Assembly (NCBI GenBank): GCA_963575645.1
Contig: OY754464.1
Location: forward strand, 5,642,001 to 5,706,000
From: Xanthostigma xanthostigma
Lineage: Eukaryota; Arthropoda; Insecta; Raphidioptera; Raphidiidae
Reading direction: 5' to 3'
DNA: 64,000 bases
The translations under genes and the position numbers were made by a program. Of the stretch, positions 52,418-63,446 are shown piece by piece. The notes under the pieces are model-generated. The model had not been told where the DNA came from, did no database searches, and was given only the letters and a program-made list of their open reading frames with translations. Each line of letters starts with the position of its first letter. Position 1 is the first letter of the stretch.

Positions 52418-53358
52418 ACGCTGTAACACTAGTCACTACTGCCATAAGCCGTGCGTCTTGTATCATATATGTGTATGTACTAGTGATGTGCCGGATCGTT
52501 AAAAATGTATATCCGCGGATACGGATCTGAATACGGATTTTTGGTTTCAAGATCCGCGGATACGGATCTTAACTTTCTTAGAGTACGCGGCAGTAAATAT
52601 TGCACATCGACCTTTGGAAAGAGACTATCTATTATGGGAAAAAGTTATTGACCTCTTAAGAGTTAACTCTCATAACAGATTGTCTCTTTCCAAAGATCGA
52701 TGTGCAATATCTCGTTATAAATATAGTTGATTTAGTACCCATGAGTTATGTACCATTGGTATGGTACTCACTACGATAAATGTTTGCAATATAAAGGTGC
52801 CAAATACGATTTAAAAAAATAAAAAATAATTTTAATGGAATCTAACAGGTTTTCATTATTACCTAATCACCTATATATATTATATAAAATTTCATCTATG
52901 AATTGAAAATTAATAAGGTAAAAGATCCGCCAAAAACTAACGGATATACGGATACGGATCTTTCTTCGCCCTCGGATATCCGCGGATACGGATATCCGGC
53001 ACATCACTAGTATGTACGACCGCCAAGTCAAATTCGTCAAATGGGTTTACAGAATGAGATAGTTCAGTGAACACTTCTAGCATATGACAGTGATAGATGT
53101 TTATTTGTACTTACGTGCTGACGGTAAATGCAGCTCAAAGTCGATCTAATAGCACGCTGATCAGGAGTTGCACGGTGTACAACGGGAATATCTGCTGCTT
53201 CGGAGTGAATGCAAAAAAGTCTGCCACACAGAACACACACGAGTTTTGTTTATTTTCGGACATTAAATATGGAAAATGTAGTTCATTCTAAAATTATGAA
53301 GTACCTAAGATTTTGGTTATTCTGCGGCTCTGCAGCGGTCAAGGAGGAACCGACACTG
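52418..53358 (+). repeat. Repeat Z, copy 2 (interrupted by a hAT)
   Basis: The left part 52418-52480 (TACGCTGTAACACTAGTCACTACTGCC) and the right part 53010-53358 join across the hAT and match 57478-57995 and, inverted, 23329-24366. The right end has TTATTCTGCGGCTCTGCAGCGG and GAGGAACCGACAC. Confidence 0.75.
52481..53009. mobile_element. Non-autonomous hAT element, copy 2, GTATGTAC TSD
   Basis: TAGTGATGTGCCGGATCG ... CCGGCACATCACTA, 529 bp. The 8-bp TSD GTATGTAC is perfect (52473-52480, 53010-53017). It is close to identical to 18921-19448 except for short indels. GGATACGGATC and GGATATCCGCGGATACGG motifs fill both subterminal regions. Confidence 0.95.
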
Positions 53359-55621
53359 TGTTTTACTGTAAATGGCGGGTCAAATTATCAAAATTCAATG
53401 AACTGGAAAACATTTTTCCAGTTTATAAAAAAATTATATCAATTCTATTTTGTTCAGTCGATAGTTTTTATGTATTTATTTTGTCCTTGTATCTATATAC
53501 GAGAACTAACTATAATACGTCAGTTATCACTCTTCCTTATAAAGAACAAGGCTATAATCACTAAATTAAATACAATATAATAATAATAAATGATTAAATA
53601 CTAATTAAAAATAACATTTACAATATAATATGGCACGTGACATTTCTCGTACCATTCGCTGTTTGCAATAATCATGCAGTTTCCTTTCTTTAATGTAATA
53701 AAAATGAATTATACGACCATTTGATGGTCAAAATACCCTTAGCAACAATTTATGAAAAATCTAAAAAAAGGGTCCTGCAATTTCCTTCCTGAACCTTTTT
53801 CCCGCAAAGCAATAATTTATGAAATACTCGAAGCGGAAGAACGCGACGGGCGCATTTTTCATTTGGTGTTAAAAATCAGCCTTGCCTTTGAACACGGTTC
53901 AGAAAGTTAACGCAAGAACGACTGCATTTTTTTAAAAATGTAAAAGAATCTTTTTTCTAGAAAATGTAATGATTCACAATTTTTATTAAAAACATTTTTC
54001 TGTAATACCAACCGTTTTTGAGTACCTATTAGGTACGCGTAAAAATGTCCAACCTTCGCCTTTAAAAACGGGGAAAACGCTTACTTTCCGCGGCCGGCAT
54101 TTTGCATTTTTTATTGCCCTGAACCCGTTGAACACGAATCTGAATAGTGAATAGTAAAGTTAATAAAAATATTCTATAAATAACGTATACATAAAAAGTT
54201 TGTGAACACTTTAAATAGTGAAAAATAGAGGGAACGATCGATCGAATTGAAAATAAGCCAGTTCGGTGTAAACCAATAACACTTTTCTTGAAACCTGGGA
54301 CACCTACGCAGTTTTCTTGATGCTATTCATAAAAAGTGTCCAATAGCCTTGCAAGATCCGGTTACTTCCACACGCGGTCTTCATACTCTGCATCTAGTAA
54401 CATGCATCGTGGACATAAAACAAAATGGTTTATGTCAGATTTTTCATAAAATACCATTTTTAACACGCTTTAATTAGCGTCACCTGTGGCGGCATCAAGT
54501 TGGTGATGGTTCAGAATAATAATAAAATAATAATAAATATAATAAATAAATTTATTGATCACAGAAATCAATGGAATAAATTTACGTCTGTAAATATTTG
54601 CTGACGCCTAAATACATATGAATATTTCGTAATAGAGAATAAAGAAGGTATTAATGTATGGGTTTTAAGGTAAACCAACCAAATCGTAAAAATTTCTAAT
54701 ATTATGTTATAGGGAGTTTTTCGTTATAACGAAGGACGTTATAAAGAGGTTACACTGTATATGTTTTTTGTAAATTTTCTGAATCTATCATTTTTTTTTC
54801 TTAATCTGCCGCTTTTTTAAGAGACCGGATCTAGCAACACTGCACGTGATTCACGCGTACGGTGAAGGGTTAAAATAGCGACGGCGAAGACGACGACGAC
54901 GCCAAGAAAAGCAAACGTCGCGTCCCAACCGATACCGACGGCGTGTACATTTTGTGACCAACCAAAACACACACACACACACATACCTACACGTCTTCTA
55001 ACACTTGTCGACGCATACATAATATTATAAGGCATACCAAGGCCGGTCGCAATTTTAACAGACCGCATGGCGACAGAACGGGTCTGTTATACCTATTGCA
55101 TGACAGTATGGAAATGTGTCGTGTATACAGGGTGTCTCTGAAACGTCGATCAACAAAAGCCGTGCCACAACCAAAACAAAACCAAATGTGCACATGCCGC
55201 AAGTTTTCCACCGTATAATGAAAATTGAAATAATAGATTAAAAATACAATTGAAAAAATTACAAGAAAAATAATAAAAAATTGAAAAAAAAATAAAAACT
55301 ATACCTATATAACTATACTTACCTACTAATACTAATACTAATACTAATATATTATAAAGCTGAGGAGTTTGTTCGTAATATATTTTACATATTAATATGG
55401 TACGGTTGTTCGGTGTCTGTATATATAGTAACAGATTACAAAATCCACATACTGCGAGAGTCGTTTTTTTAATGAATTATACAGACGTTAGCTCAATTAA
55501 TTCAAATAAATAAAATGGTAAATTAGTCTGTAATTAAACAGTTTTAAAGATTCTTAGAGCGAATTTTCAGTTTTCATCACTTTTTTCTGTTTATATTTTT
55601 TTTGTAGATACCTATCTTCTA
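53359..55621. other. Mostly unassigned AT-rich DNA
   Basis: 54515-54560 is a (TAA)n-rich tract like a LINE tail. 54720-54757 (GTTATAACGAAGGACGTTATAAAGAGGTTACACTG-TA) looks like one end of a pogo-type MITE. 54968-54989 is (AC)n. 55131 TACAGGGTGTCTC is a lone TA-type end. 55320-55372 has (ACTAAT)n leading into a truncated F2 5' end. No gene. Confidence 0.45.
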
Positions 55622-55956
55622 TCTATACTAATATATAAAGCTGAAGAGTTTGTTTGTTTGGTTGAACGCGCTAATCACAGGAACTACTGGTTCGAATTGA
55701 TTTTTTTTTGTTGAATAGTACATTTACGAGGAAGGCTATACGCTATATAATATCACGCTACGAACAATATGAGCGGAGCATCAATGAAAAATGTAACTCA
55801 AAATTTGTCCGTCCGACAAAAACTTTTGAACGGTAACTCCGATCATCATGAAATTTGGACACAACATTCATCTCGCTAAAACTAAGATGAACGTGCGTAC
55901 TCATGTACCTCCCCCCCCCCCCCATTCATTCTTTTGCACCCGGACGAGACCGCTAG
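55622..55956 (+). mobile_element. Helitron-type family F2 without tRNA core
   Basis: TCTATACTAATATATAAAGC to GACGAGACCGCTAG before T. The core position reads GAAAAATGTAACTCAAAATTTGTCCGTCCGAC, as at 39394 and 50268. A C13 run lies at 55911-55923. Confidence 0.8.
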
Positions 55957-56014
55957 TAATATATAAATATCAAGTGGAACAAAATCAAATAAAAAAAAAA
56001 AATAATTCAATGAT

Positions 56015-56088
56015 GTCGGCAGGAATCGAACCCGGGACCTTGTCACCACTAGCCGAAGGCCTTACCACTGCGCCATGACACGCCTGGC
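56015..56088 (-). pseudogene. tRNA-derived module (SINE-like)
   Basis: On the minus strand TGTCATGGCGCAGTGGTAAGGCC contains a perfect A-box (TGGCGCAGTGG), and GGTCCCGGGTTCGATTCCTGCC a perfect B-box, at tRNA-like spacing. The outer 7 bp do not pair well, and an A/T-rich tail follows. Probably a SINE head; an old tRNA pseudogene is the alternative. Confidence 0.6.
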
Positions 56089-56553
56089 TCTGTGCCGCTA
56101 TTATCTTGGACACTTACTTAATGTTTTAGAGTAGGTATGCCTACATTGCGACACGTTCGTTACATATTCAATCTCATGAATCAATTTAATCCTGACGTGC
56201 CAAAAGGAGTTGTACTTCAAAAAACGAGAAGAATTTGAAAAAAGCGAGTCCAATATAAATACGTACAGAGTGTATAGTACACAATATGTTACACATCAAA
56301 TATGACGTGCAGATCTGCGACAAATTATGACATCTGGAAGATAATTTATGTCTCGTCATTACACACACTCATATTTTCTTATTTTTTTGCTATCTGTACT
56401 GTGTGTAAGTTGATATTATAACTGCGTCTTTAAAATTAGACGCAAAGTAGTTTAATTGACAGTAAAAATGTCATTACTCATTATTTAAAAGTCAGAGCGC
56501 AGACAAAACAGGCTCGCATCGCTAGTATACGCTCAGAAAAACAATAAAGTGAT
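56089..56553. other. Unassigned DNA
   Basis: Nothing recognised. Confidence 0.5.
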
Positions 56554-56828
56554 TGAGGTTGCCTCGGTCCGTTGGATAGTAGTGGGGTGGTGACGTCATC
56601 CGGCGGACTTGTCATATTGATTGCGGCTGTTGTTCATAAATTTTGATGGCAGAATTTAACAAATCAAAAGATACAAAATTGGTATTATTTGCTTTAAAAC
56701 TGTCTTTTTACACGCTTTATATTAGTTTCACTTGTAAGTTTGTATGTATGTATGTATGTTTGTAATCTCCATTTGGACTACAGCAAGTGGTGTTTATATA
56801 GTGGTATAATATGCCAGCACTGTAAGTA

Positions 56829-56916
56829 CAGTGGGTAGCCGTGCGGTCTAAAGCACGGGTCTTCGCTGACGTCAACTCTCGGCATCACGGCTCGTGGGTT
56901 CTATACCGTCCACGTC
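56829..56916 (+). pseudogene. tRNA-like module with long variable arm
   Basis: GTGGGTAGCCGTGCGGTCTAAAGCACGGG...GGCTCGTGGGTTCTATACCGTCC. GCGGTCTAA is Leu/Ser-type D-loop sequence and GGGTTCTATACC a decayed B box; CTCGGCATCACGG would be the long variable arm. Not functional by its T arm. SINE head is likely. Confidence 0.5.
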
Positions 56917-56955
56917 GAAAAAAAATTGCTTTTTTTCGGCAAATTTTTGACAATA

Positions 56956-57105
56956 AATCGAACTAAAAAGTAGAAAATAAATATAGTTTAAAAAAAACTA
57001 AAAAACACGCTTTACCTATATCAAACTAAAAAGTGAAAAATAAATATAGTTTAAAAAAAACTAAAAATTACGCTTTATATCGAACTAAAAAGTAAAAAAT
57101 ATTTT
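56956..57105 (+). repeat. Tandem repeat, unit about 62 bp, 2.5 copies
   Basis: ATCGAACTAAAAAGTAGAAAATAAATATAGTTTAAAAAAAACTAAAAA-CACGCTTTACCTAT is repeated at 57018 and, in part, at 57078. The same CGAACTAAAAAGTA word occurs near 34728, also beside a tRNA-like module. Confidence 0.8.
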
Positions 57106-57121
57106 TTTTAAAATAAGCTTA

Positions 57122-57256
57122 GAACAATAATGAATAAAAACTACTAGTATTATTGTAAAAAAAGCGTGGAGCGCTCGATGTACGAAAATGTGGAACAAAG
57201 CGCCCCACGCTTTTTTCACAATAATACTAGTATTTTTTATTCATTATTGTTTTAAG
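57122..57256. repeat. Palindrome of about 135 bp
   Basis: GAACAATAATGAATAAAAA-CTACTAGTATTATTGTAAAAAAAGCGTGG pairs with CCACGCTTTTTTCACAATAATACTAGTATTTTTTATTCATTATTGTTT. The loop is about 35 bp. Confidence 0.8.
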
Positions 57257-57477
57257 TGTATTGTAAAAAAATACGGTTCGCCGGCTGACGTCATTTCCGC
57301 GCTTACGCTGATTGATCACATGGAACGAGGCAACCTCTAACAGTGGCGGCGCGTGAACATTTTTAATGGGTGTTCTGCTAGGTTAACTAGGTTATAACAA
57401 GAGATAGAACTTTTTATAATCCATGTTTTTGATGTTCTATTTATTAACTTTTTTCAAACACTATTGGCAACAAACTA

Positions 57478-57995
57478 CAATATACACTGTAACATTAGTT
57501 ACTACTGTCATAAGCCGTGCATCATGCATACGTACCGCCGAGTCAAAGTCGTCAACAAAAGTGTTGACTGAATGAGATAGATTCAGTGAACACTTCTAGC
57601 ACATGACAGTGATAGACGCTTATTATTTGTACCGATGTGCTGACGGTAAATGCAGCTCAAAGCCGATCTAAATAACACGCCATAATTTGTGGATCAGGAG
57701 TTGCATGATGTGCATACAGAGTATCTGATGATGCCGTTTCATGTGCTGCTTCGGAGCGCAGAACAGGGTCTGAAGTTCCTGAACGCAAGAAAGTCTGCCA
57801 CGCAAAACATACAAGTTTTTTGGTCTACCAGTGGCTGTTTAAACTTTATCGTTGATTGTGTAACAATTACGCTATTTCCTAACATTCAATGTTGATTAAA
57901 TATAGAAAGTATAATTGATTCTAGAATTATGAAGTACCTAAGATTTTGGTTGTTCTGCGCCCTGCAGCGCTCATAGAGGAATCGCCAATCCTCTG
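57478..57995 (+). repeat. Repeat Z, copy 3 (uninterrupted)
   Basis: TATACACTGTAACATTAGTTACTACTGTCATAAGCC to CTGCAGCGCTCATAGAGGAATCGCC. It gives the undisturbed version of the two target sites where hATs entered copies 1 and 2. Confidence 0.75.
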
Positions 57996-58931
57996 TAATC
58001 TACTAGGTATAAATTACGTTGGTGCCGATCTCGAATGGACTGTGAGGCACAGAAATTCCTTAATACGTTCCTCATAATACGTAGTTCAGTTCATCTGTAG
58101 TAATTATTAGTCATAATAATCAATCCAGCAAGGAATTTATAATGTGATGACGCTTTGGGTAATTAAAGGCACTCGTGAGAAAAAAAGATACCGCATTATA
58201 AAATAAAAAAAAAACTTCAGTACCGAGAAACTAATAGTAGGCTATGATTTTGCGCACGTACCGCCTATAGCTGATTTTCACTAAATTTTCAATATTTTTT
58301 ATAGTTCAAGACCGCTTCTGATTGTAGACTGCGTTCAGCTCTCATGCGATTAGATTTTGACAGGTGATAAAATTAAAGAGAAAACAAACTTCAAAAGTTT
58401 TACTGTATTCATAGTTTGAAGGACACTTTTTTTTTAATTAACAGATTAAAGAAAAAACTATGAAACATTTGTATATAAATTTGATACGCGTGTAAAATAA
58501 TATAAAAAAATCTGTATTTGTTTATGTGCAAAAAACAATTGTACAATATCGAAATCCTCATTATTTCCTATGAAAATAAACTGCTTTTATTTTTTTAATT
58601 TAAAATTACTGCTTGTAACTTGTCGAGCCTCTATAATCCACCATCTATCTATCTAAAAACTATTTACACTCCGTATAAATCGAGAAAACATCCAAATCGT
58701 TTTTACAAATCGTATTTGCATATAGATTTTGTATAGGATAAACTCTAAAACGGAAAATTCAAATTCAAAAATGCGCATTTTCGTAATTATTAGAAGTTTT
58801 GTACGGGGGTGGAAAAATTCGTAATTTTCTCCTGACGTTATAAGTCGAACCACTGTAGTGCTGTTCATCATAGTCGTTACCCGCGGCTTCGCGCGCAATC
58901 GCGACGAAACACGGATGCGTTCCCATTATAT
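57996..58931. other. Unassigned AT-rich DNA with a repeat tail
   Basis: 58860-58915 (GTCGTTACCCGCGGCTTCGC-GCGCAATCGCGACGAAACACGG) is the inverted form of the repeat tail at 26790-26850. No gene. Confidence 0.5.
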
Positions 58932-59219
58932 GGCATAGTTACTCCTTTCTCGACGTGGACACCTACTAAGAACGGATTTTATGCAAATCCTATCCAAAAC
59001 GAACTTTTCACCTACCATCGTCCATCACATATTCTTTCTCGATATTTCTCTTCCTTCTTCTCCCTCTCATTCTCTGTACGCAACCATCCATACCTATCCA
59101 CGTAACAACTCACACCCACATAGTAAATGTGATGGTAGGTGACAAAATCCGTTTTGGATAGGATTTGTGTAAAAACCGTCGTTAGTGGGTTTCTACGTCG
59201 AGAAAGGAGTGACTATGCC
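58932..59219. mobile_element. Inverted-repeat element
   Basis: GGCATAGTTACTCCTTTCTCGACGT ... CAAATCCTATCCAAAACG ... CACCTACCATC pairs with GATGGTAGGTG ... CGTTTTGGATAGGATTTG ... ACGTCGAGAAAGGAGTGACTATGCC. The middle is pyrimidine-rich (TTCTCTTCCTTCTTCTCCCTCTC). It lies in a Helitron-type tail (ATCGGGCGTATATATATAG follows). Confidence 0.7.
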
Positions 59220-59552
59220 AAATTTCAAGTCAATCGGGCGTATATATATAGTTTTGGAGATCTTGTGATGAGTCAGTCAGTCAGTGAGTGGTAGAAGATA
59301 TTATTATGTGCACACAATACACACACATAAATAGAAGGCAATGATGTGTTTATACAACCTGCGAAGATTGATATATTATAGTATGCCTGCATCGCCTCCT
59401 TATTCCGAAATGCTATACACAGAATACTATACCGAATGTTTAATTTCGAGTATCTCTGTCAACTACCGTCAGGTCTAATCGACTCCTGTATTTTCAACAT
59501 TTCCTTCATCCTCACATCGCGATCGTGCCAGTCATATACCAACCAGTTTGTA
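59220..59552. other. Unassigned DNA
   Basis: GTCAGTCAGTCAGTGAGTG at 59274-59292; otherwise nothing. Confidence 0.5.
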
Positions 59553-59565
59553 TTAGAAGTCGTAA

Positions 59566-60086
59566 AGGTGGCACTTCACATGGCTATTTGTGTTCGCTAT
59601 TGGGTGTTTGTTGTATTTGGCAAAATATATGACGTTCAAGGCAAACATGCAAATAGAGGCAAATACGACCATCCACACATGGCAGTCAAATAGCAAACAC
59701 ACAAACATTTGGCAGCAGAACGCAAGGTTCAAAATTCCAGGAATTTTAGCACTGTTTAATTGTTTCAATTCATTTTCAATAGTAATTGTTCCAGTTCTCG
59801 CTCACAGCACAGACACAAAAATACTGCACGTCCGTACAGGTTCACGGCGCGTGCGCTTCTGAATATGGCCATTGTGTGGACGGTTTATTTGCGTATTTGC
59901 CTATTTGACTCCTTTGATGTGCCTCGAAAAACCGACAAGCGCACGGTACCGCGTATTTGGTATTGGCCGTATTTGTCAAATAGGCAAATAAGGCCAACAC
60001 TTTGTCAAATAGACTGTCCACACATGGTAATTGTTTGCCAAATATGCCAAATACACAAATACAAATAGCCATGTGAAATGCCACCT
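59566..60086. mobile_element. MITE with long (9-13 bp) TSD
   Basis: The ends AGGTGGCACTTCACATGGCTATTTGTG and CAAATAGCCATGTGAAATGCCACCT are inverted. TTAGAAGTCGTAA lies on both sides (59553-59565 and 60087-60099). If the ends are read as AAAGGTGGC the duplication is the 9-bp AGAAGTCGT. TATTTG/CAAATA words are dense at both ends. A 9-bp duplication suggests MULE or Merlin; no transposase is left. Confidence 0.8.
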
Positions 60087-60099
60087 TTAGAAGTCGTAA

Positions 60100-60506
60100 T
60101 TCCTGCAATACACATTCGCCGAGCAGCGAGCATGCTCGCCGAGAGGTCAGGTAAAGCGAGCGTCTGCGAATGTGTCTGTGTACACACTCGGCGTGGCTCG
60201 GCTGTCCATTTTAAACGGCGCAGTTAAATGGATATGGACGTTGTTTGTGTTGCTGCTGTTGCAGCTTATTGCTCATATACCTATTACAAATATATATTTT
60301 GGTCCAGTCTGCCATATTTCTTTTATCATGAAAAACTCTATAAGTTTATACTTTAACATTCGCACTCGCTCCTTGTTCCTTTGACTCGCGGTTGAAAAAT
60401 CGACTTTATACGGAGCGCTGGCGAGGCGAGACAGGGCGCTACGAGATCGGGCGAGCGTTCCCAGTACAGGCAGTCTAGGTATCCCTCGGCGAGTGTACTG
60501 CCGGCT
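60100..60506 (+). mobile_element. Harbinger-like deletion derivative
   Basis: TTCCTGCAATACACATTCGCCGAG and CTCGGCGAGTGTACTGCCGGCT are imperfect inverted ends, flanked by TAA at 60097-60099 and 60507-60509. The TSD size fits PIF/Harbinger. GC-rich ends contrast with the flanks. It carries a short ORF (next entry). Confidence 0.55.
60228..60356 (+). CDS. Short ORF, possible N-terminal exon of a Harbinger transposase
   Basis: 42 codons: MDMDVVCVAAVAAYCSYTYY followed by KYIFWSSLPYFF and a stop at 60354-60356. Methionine- and alanine-valine-rich starts of this kind occur at the N-terminus of insect Harbinger transposases, which cut at TWA sites. Position close behind a terminal repeat supports this. 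The DDE domain is not in the window. The sequence is short and the call is inference; after residue 20 the frame may be non-coding DNA reached by the internal deletion. Confidence 0.3.
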   Translation: MDMDVVCVAAVAAYCSYTYYKYIFWSSLPYFFYHEKLYKFIL

Positions 60507-60509
60507 TAA

Positions 60510-62024
60510 CATGTAGGTAAAAAAATCATTCGAATGGTTTCGGCGCTCGATATAGGTATTTTAATACTCGAACAGTACGGCTGTTTTCACTCAAAATGTC
60601 CCATCACTAGCGAAAAGTAAGAATCGCGAGTCTATTTAGCTTTTTAACGCTATAAGTCTATCAGTTCTTCAATTTGATCATGAGTCATGACTCTATTTGA
60701 ATTTTATCTGTATAAAAATCGTAATTATACTTTGTTATGAAGCACTTACCGCTTTTCTTGATAGTTGAAGTCTCGGTGTCTCTATCCTAAAACAAATAAA
60801 AGTAAACTATATTGAATACAAATTTTGAATTAACACGAAAGTGTGGCAGAGTGATTTGCAGAAGAGTTAACTATAACCTCACATTATAATTTATTCAAGA
60901 GCTAGTTGTCAAAAATTACAGGACTTTTGTCGAGAGTCAAACGTTAACCAGTGTCGTTTTTGAAATTTGGGTGGCCCTGCGCCAATTATAGCGTCCCTTC
61001 ACCTAATATTCGCATATTTTCTTACATTCTTATTCGCAAAATTAATGCAAATTAATTCGTGAATATTAATATCAGAAAAAAATTATAAATACGAAAATAA
61101 CACCTATTTTCATTTCTTAGCATTTTTATTAGAAACGGTTTTTTCTAAAAATAACTTACATAAGTTTTTTCGCTAAGGTAACTTTGCAATTAAACCTTTT
61201 ATCAGTCTTTACTGCAACATTAATAAAGCTTCAGACTTAGTATTAATGATTATTAATACTAAAGCTTTATTACCTTAATTAATGTACTTAATAATAATAA
61301 TAATAATAATCTTTATTAGTACATATTAGTGCACTAAAAGGCGAGGTTCAGCCACAGGCTGCTTTTCAACCTAACTTCTGTGTACTAGGTTGATTATAAT
61401 CAACCTAGTACCCAGAAGTGCTACAAATGTGTGCGTGCGACTTGCGCGGCTAATCAGCTGTCAAATTTTTAACCTTAAATGGCGCCAGATTTGAAAACTG
61501 AATATTCGCTTTCACAGTACTGATAATAAGAGAACACTTTGTATAATAGGTGTACCTCTAAAGTTCCACGTCTGTGTTTGAGAACGTTTAACAGCTAATG
61601 TTTTTACTCTATTAATAATCCGTTGTTCGTTGCACGGTTCATCGGCCTGAATATGGTTAAGGAAACTTAAAATAGAGCAGGGTTACGAACTTATCACAAA
61701 AAAATATGTCCCACATATTATTACATTTTTAAAACTTTTCTTTCTCTGTAAAATGTAACTCAACTAATTATTATATGCACATATCAACATCCGTGGCCTA
61801 ATGGCCAAATCGCTAATGTCCAGTTTTCGATACACATAATACTACGTTTATGACCACGTACATCAAATAGAACCGAACCATAACAGGGGAGAAGGGGTAC
61901 AGACACCGCGTTGACACAAGTCTCCCCTTCTACTTTCTTATTTGATTCCAATCTATTGTCATACCACAACAACAAAAATAATTTTTGAGAACGAAATCAA
62001 GACTGGTATGAATGATTAAAATAA
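60510..62024. other. Unassigned DNA with two small palindromes and an (AAT)n run
   Basis: 61218-61273 (AATAAAGCTTCAGACTTAGTATTAAT / ATTAATACTAAAGCTTTATT), (AATAAT)n at 61289-61310, and the hairpin at 61375-61416. TCCGTGGCCTAATGGCCAAATCGC at 61792 resembles a tRNA D arm but nothing else fits. No gene. Confidence 0.5.
61375..61416. repeat. Perfect 28-bp palindrome within a longer hairpin
   Basis: TACTAGGTTGATTA-TAATCAACCTAGTA at 61383-61410 has no mismatch and no loop; CTTCTG and CAGAAG extend it after a 2-bp mismatch. Confidence 0.85.
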
Positions 62025-62027
62025 TAA

Positions 62028-62164
62028 GGCCTAGCACACATGAAGAGCGTTCAACGCGCCGCCAACGCACGTTATCATATAAACAGTTCTATACAATTGT
62101 ATAGAAATTGTATAAACGCGCGTTGGACCAACGCGCGTTGAACGTTCTTCATGTGTGCTAGGCC
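62028..62164. mobile_element. 137-bp palindromic MITE with TAA TSD
   Basis: GGCCTAGCACACATGAAGAGCGTTCAACGCGC and GCGCGTTGAACGTTCTTCATGTGTGCTAGGCC form the arms. TAA lies at 62025-62027 and 62165-62167. Inside, CCAACGCACGTT and ACGCGCGTTGG continue the pairing to a small central palindrome (ACAATTGT). A TAA duplication suggests PIF/Harbinger. Confidence 0.85.
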
Positions 62165-62323
62165 TAATGGTGGTGAATTTTAGATAACCTCAAAAATAAT
62201 TCAAGACTACGTGCCAAACATAACATTGAAAAATAGTGATATGCTAAAAGAAATTGTTATAAACTATTATGAAAAGCGATTGTGTACTAAAATGAATCAC
62301 AATAAACTCAGCTGGAAAAAATC

Positions 62324-62676
62324 AAAATTAAAAATTTTGAAAAACCCACGACGATTGTAAATGTTGTGATTGAAAAAGGATTAAATAAAATTTTCAAACC
62401 CCCCGACTAAAAAGAGGTAAGTAATGGGGGCTGCCATTCGCTGCCCTGAAATTAACTAAAATATTACAACTTTCAAATCACGTTGGGTACGTAAATAATT
62501 GTATAGTCTTCAATGGATATTTTCCTGTTCTTAATTCAGGTCAGCGAATGGCAGCCCCCGACGATTTTTTTTTTATTACTTACCATTTTTAGTCGGGGGG
62601 TTTGAAAATTTTATTTAATCCTTTTTCAATTACAACATTTACATCCGTCGTGGGTTTTTCAAAATTTTTAATTTTG
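62324..62676. mobile_element. Long fold-back element
   Basis: The arms AAAATTAAAAATTTTGAAAAACCCACGACG ... AAATAAAATTTTCAAACCCCCCGACTAAAAA ... GGGGGCTGCCATTCGCTG and their complement meet around a loop of about 90 bp. The CCCCCCGACTAAAAA word near the arm centre is distinctive. No TSD fixed because the outer ends are AT-rich. Confidence 0.8.
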
Positions 62677-63181
62677 CTTTTATTTTAAACTTTTTAAAGA
62701 TTTCTTGCACTAGGAACCATCGCAGATGACCTTTTAGAGAAAACCGCATATGAATTGATCAAGCCGTTTTCGAGATAAATGGCGACATGCGAGTGCACAA
62801 ACAAACAATCTCTCACCCTAAACGCACATACCTGCTCCGTCCCGTCGCTGGTAAAAAAGGCGCTATCACCGCTTACTGACATTTAGTAACTTTTTTATCC
62901 AACTCAATTCAGATGGTACCTAATACTTTAGAACAGATGAATAAGGGTCCTATCTAAAAGCATTGAGTGTCAACCCGCTGGACTCATATACTGGGGTCTG
63001 GGTTGCCAAAAAATTTGATTAGACAATGACCTTAGACAGTGACCATTTCTCCATATGAAAAGCATAGTAATTATCAGTGAGCAAAATAAATTTTTAATGA
63101 GCATTATAATTATATTAATGAGATGATTTCAGTGTGTCTCAATGGGCTAGCGCGATTGATACGCGTTTAATTTTATTTAAA
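62677..63181. other. Unassigned DNA with repeat ends
   Basis: 62962-63045 shares CATTGAGTGTCAACCCGCTGG with 44401-44421 (inverted), and CTGGGTTGCCAAAAAATTTG...ACAATGACCTTAGA with 46697-46758 (inverted). This is probably a decayed element whose ends are also elsewhere in the window. No gene. Confidence 0.45.
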
Positions 63182-63446
63182 TACTAGTGGCCCTGTTCGG
63201 CTTCGTAGTTCGTCCGAATTTGCAAATTGCCACCGTTTTTTCGCCCAATTTATGTTGCAAAATTGGTCTCTGCGAAAAGCGCTTTTATTTTAACGCGATA
63301 ATATTATATTATAGCTTATATCTATCCTGAAGGTCCATTCTAAATATTGGTGGAAATTTTTTTGAAATCGGATTCGTAGTATAGAAGATTGCCTCCTACA
63401 TCCAAACTTACAAACTTTACCTCTTTATAATATTAGTACCTATAGA
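63182..63446 (-). mobile_element. Helitron-type family F1 copy
   Basis: On the minus strand it runs from TCTATAGGTACTAATATTATAAAGAGG to GGGCCACTAGT. It contains GAATGGACCTTCAGGATAG, AAAGCGCTTTTCGCAGAGACC and CGGTGGCAATTTGCAAATTC. Confidence 0.7.

Larger units (their letters stand above)
56554..57338. mobile_element. Composite element with GAGGTTGCCTCG ends
   Basis: GAGGTTGCCTCGGTCC (56554) and GGAACGAGGCAACCTC (57323-57338) are inverted, each with TGACGTCA some 30-40 bp inside. Between them lie a (TATG)n run, a tRNA-like module, a 2.5-copy tandem repeat and a hairpin. No TSD was fixed, so the unit is tentative. Confidence 0.45.

Noticed and set aside
53209-53580. 123-codon frame
   Set aside because: Starts in repeat Z and continues into unrelated AT-rich DNA; not conserved in the other Z copies.
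61792-61830. tRNA-like D arm (CCGTGGCCTAATGG)
   Set aside because: No B box or acceptor pairing follows.
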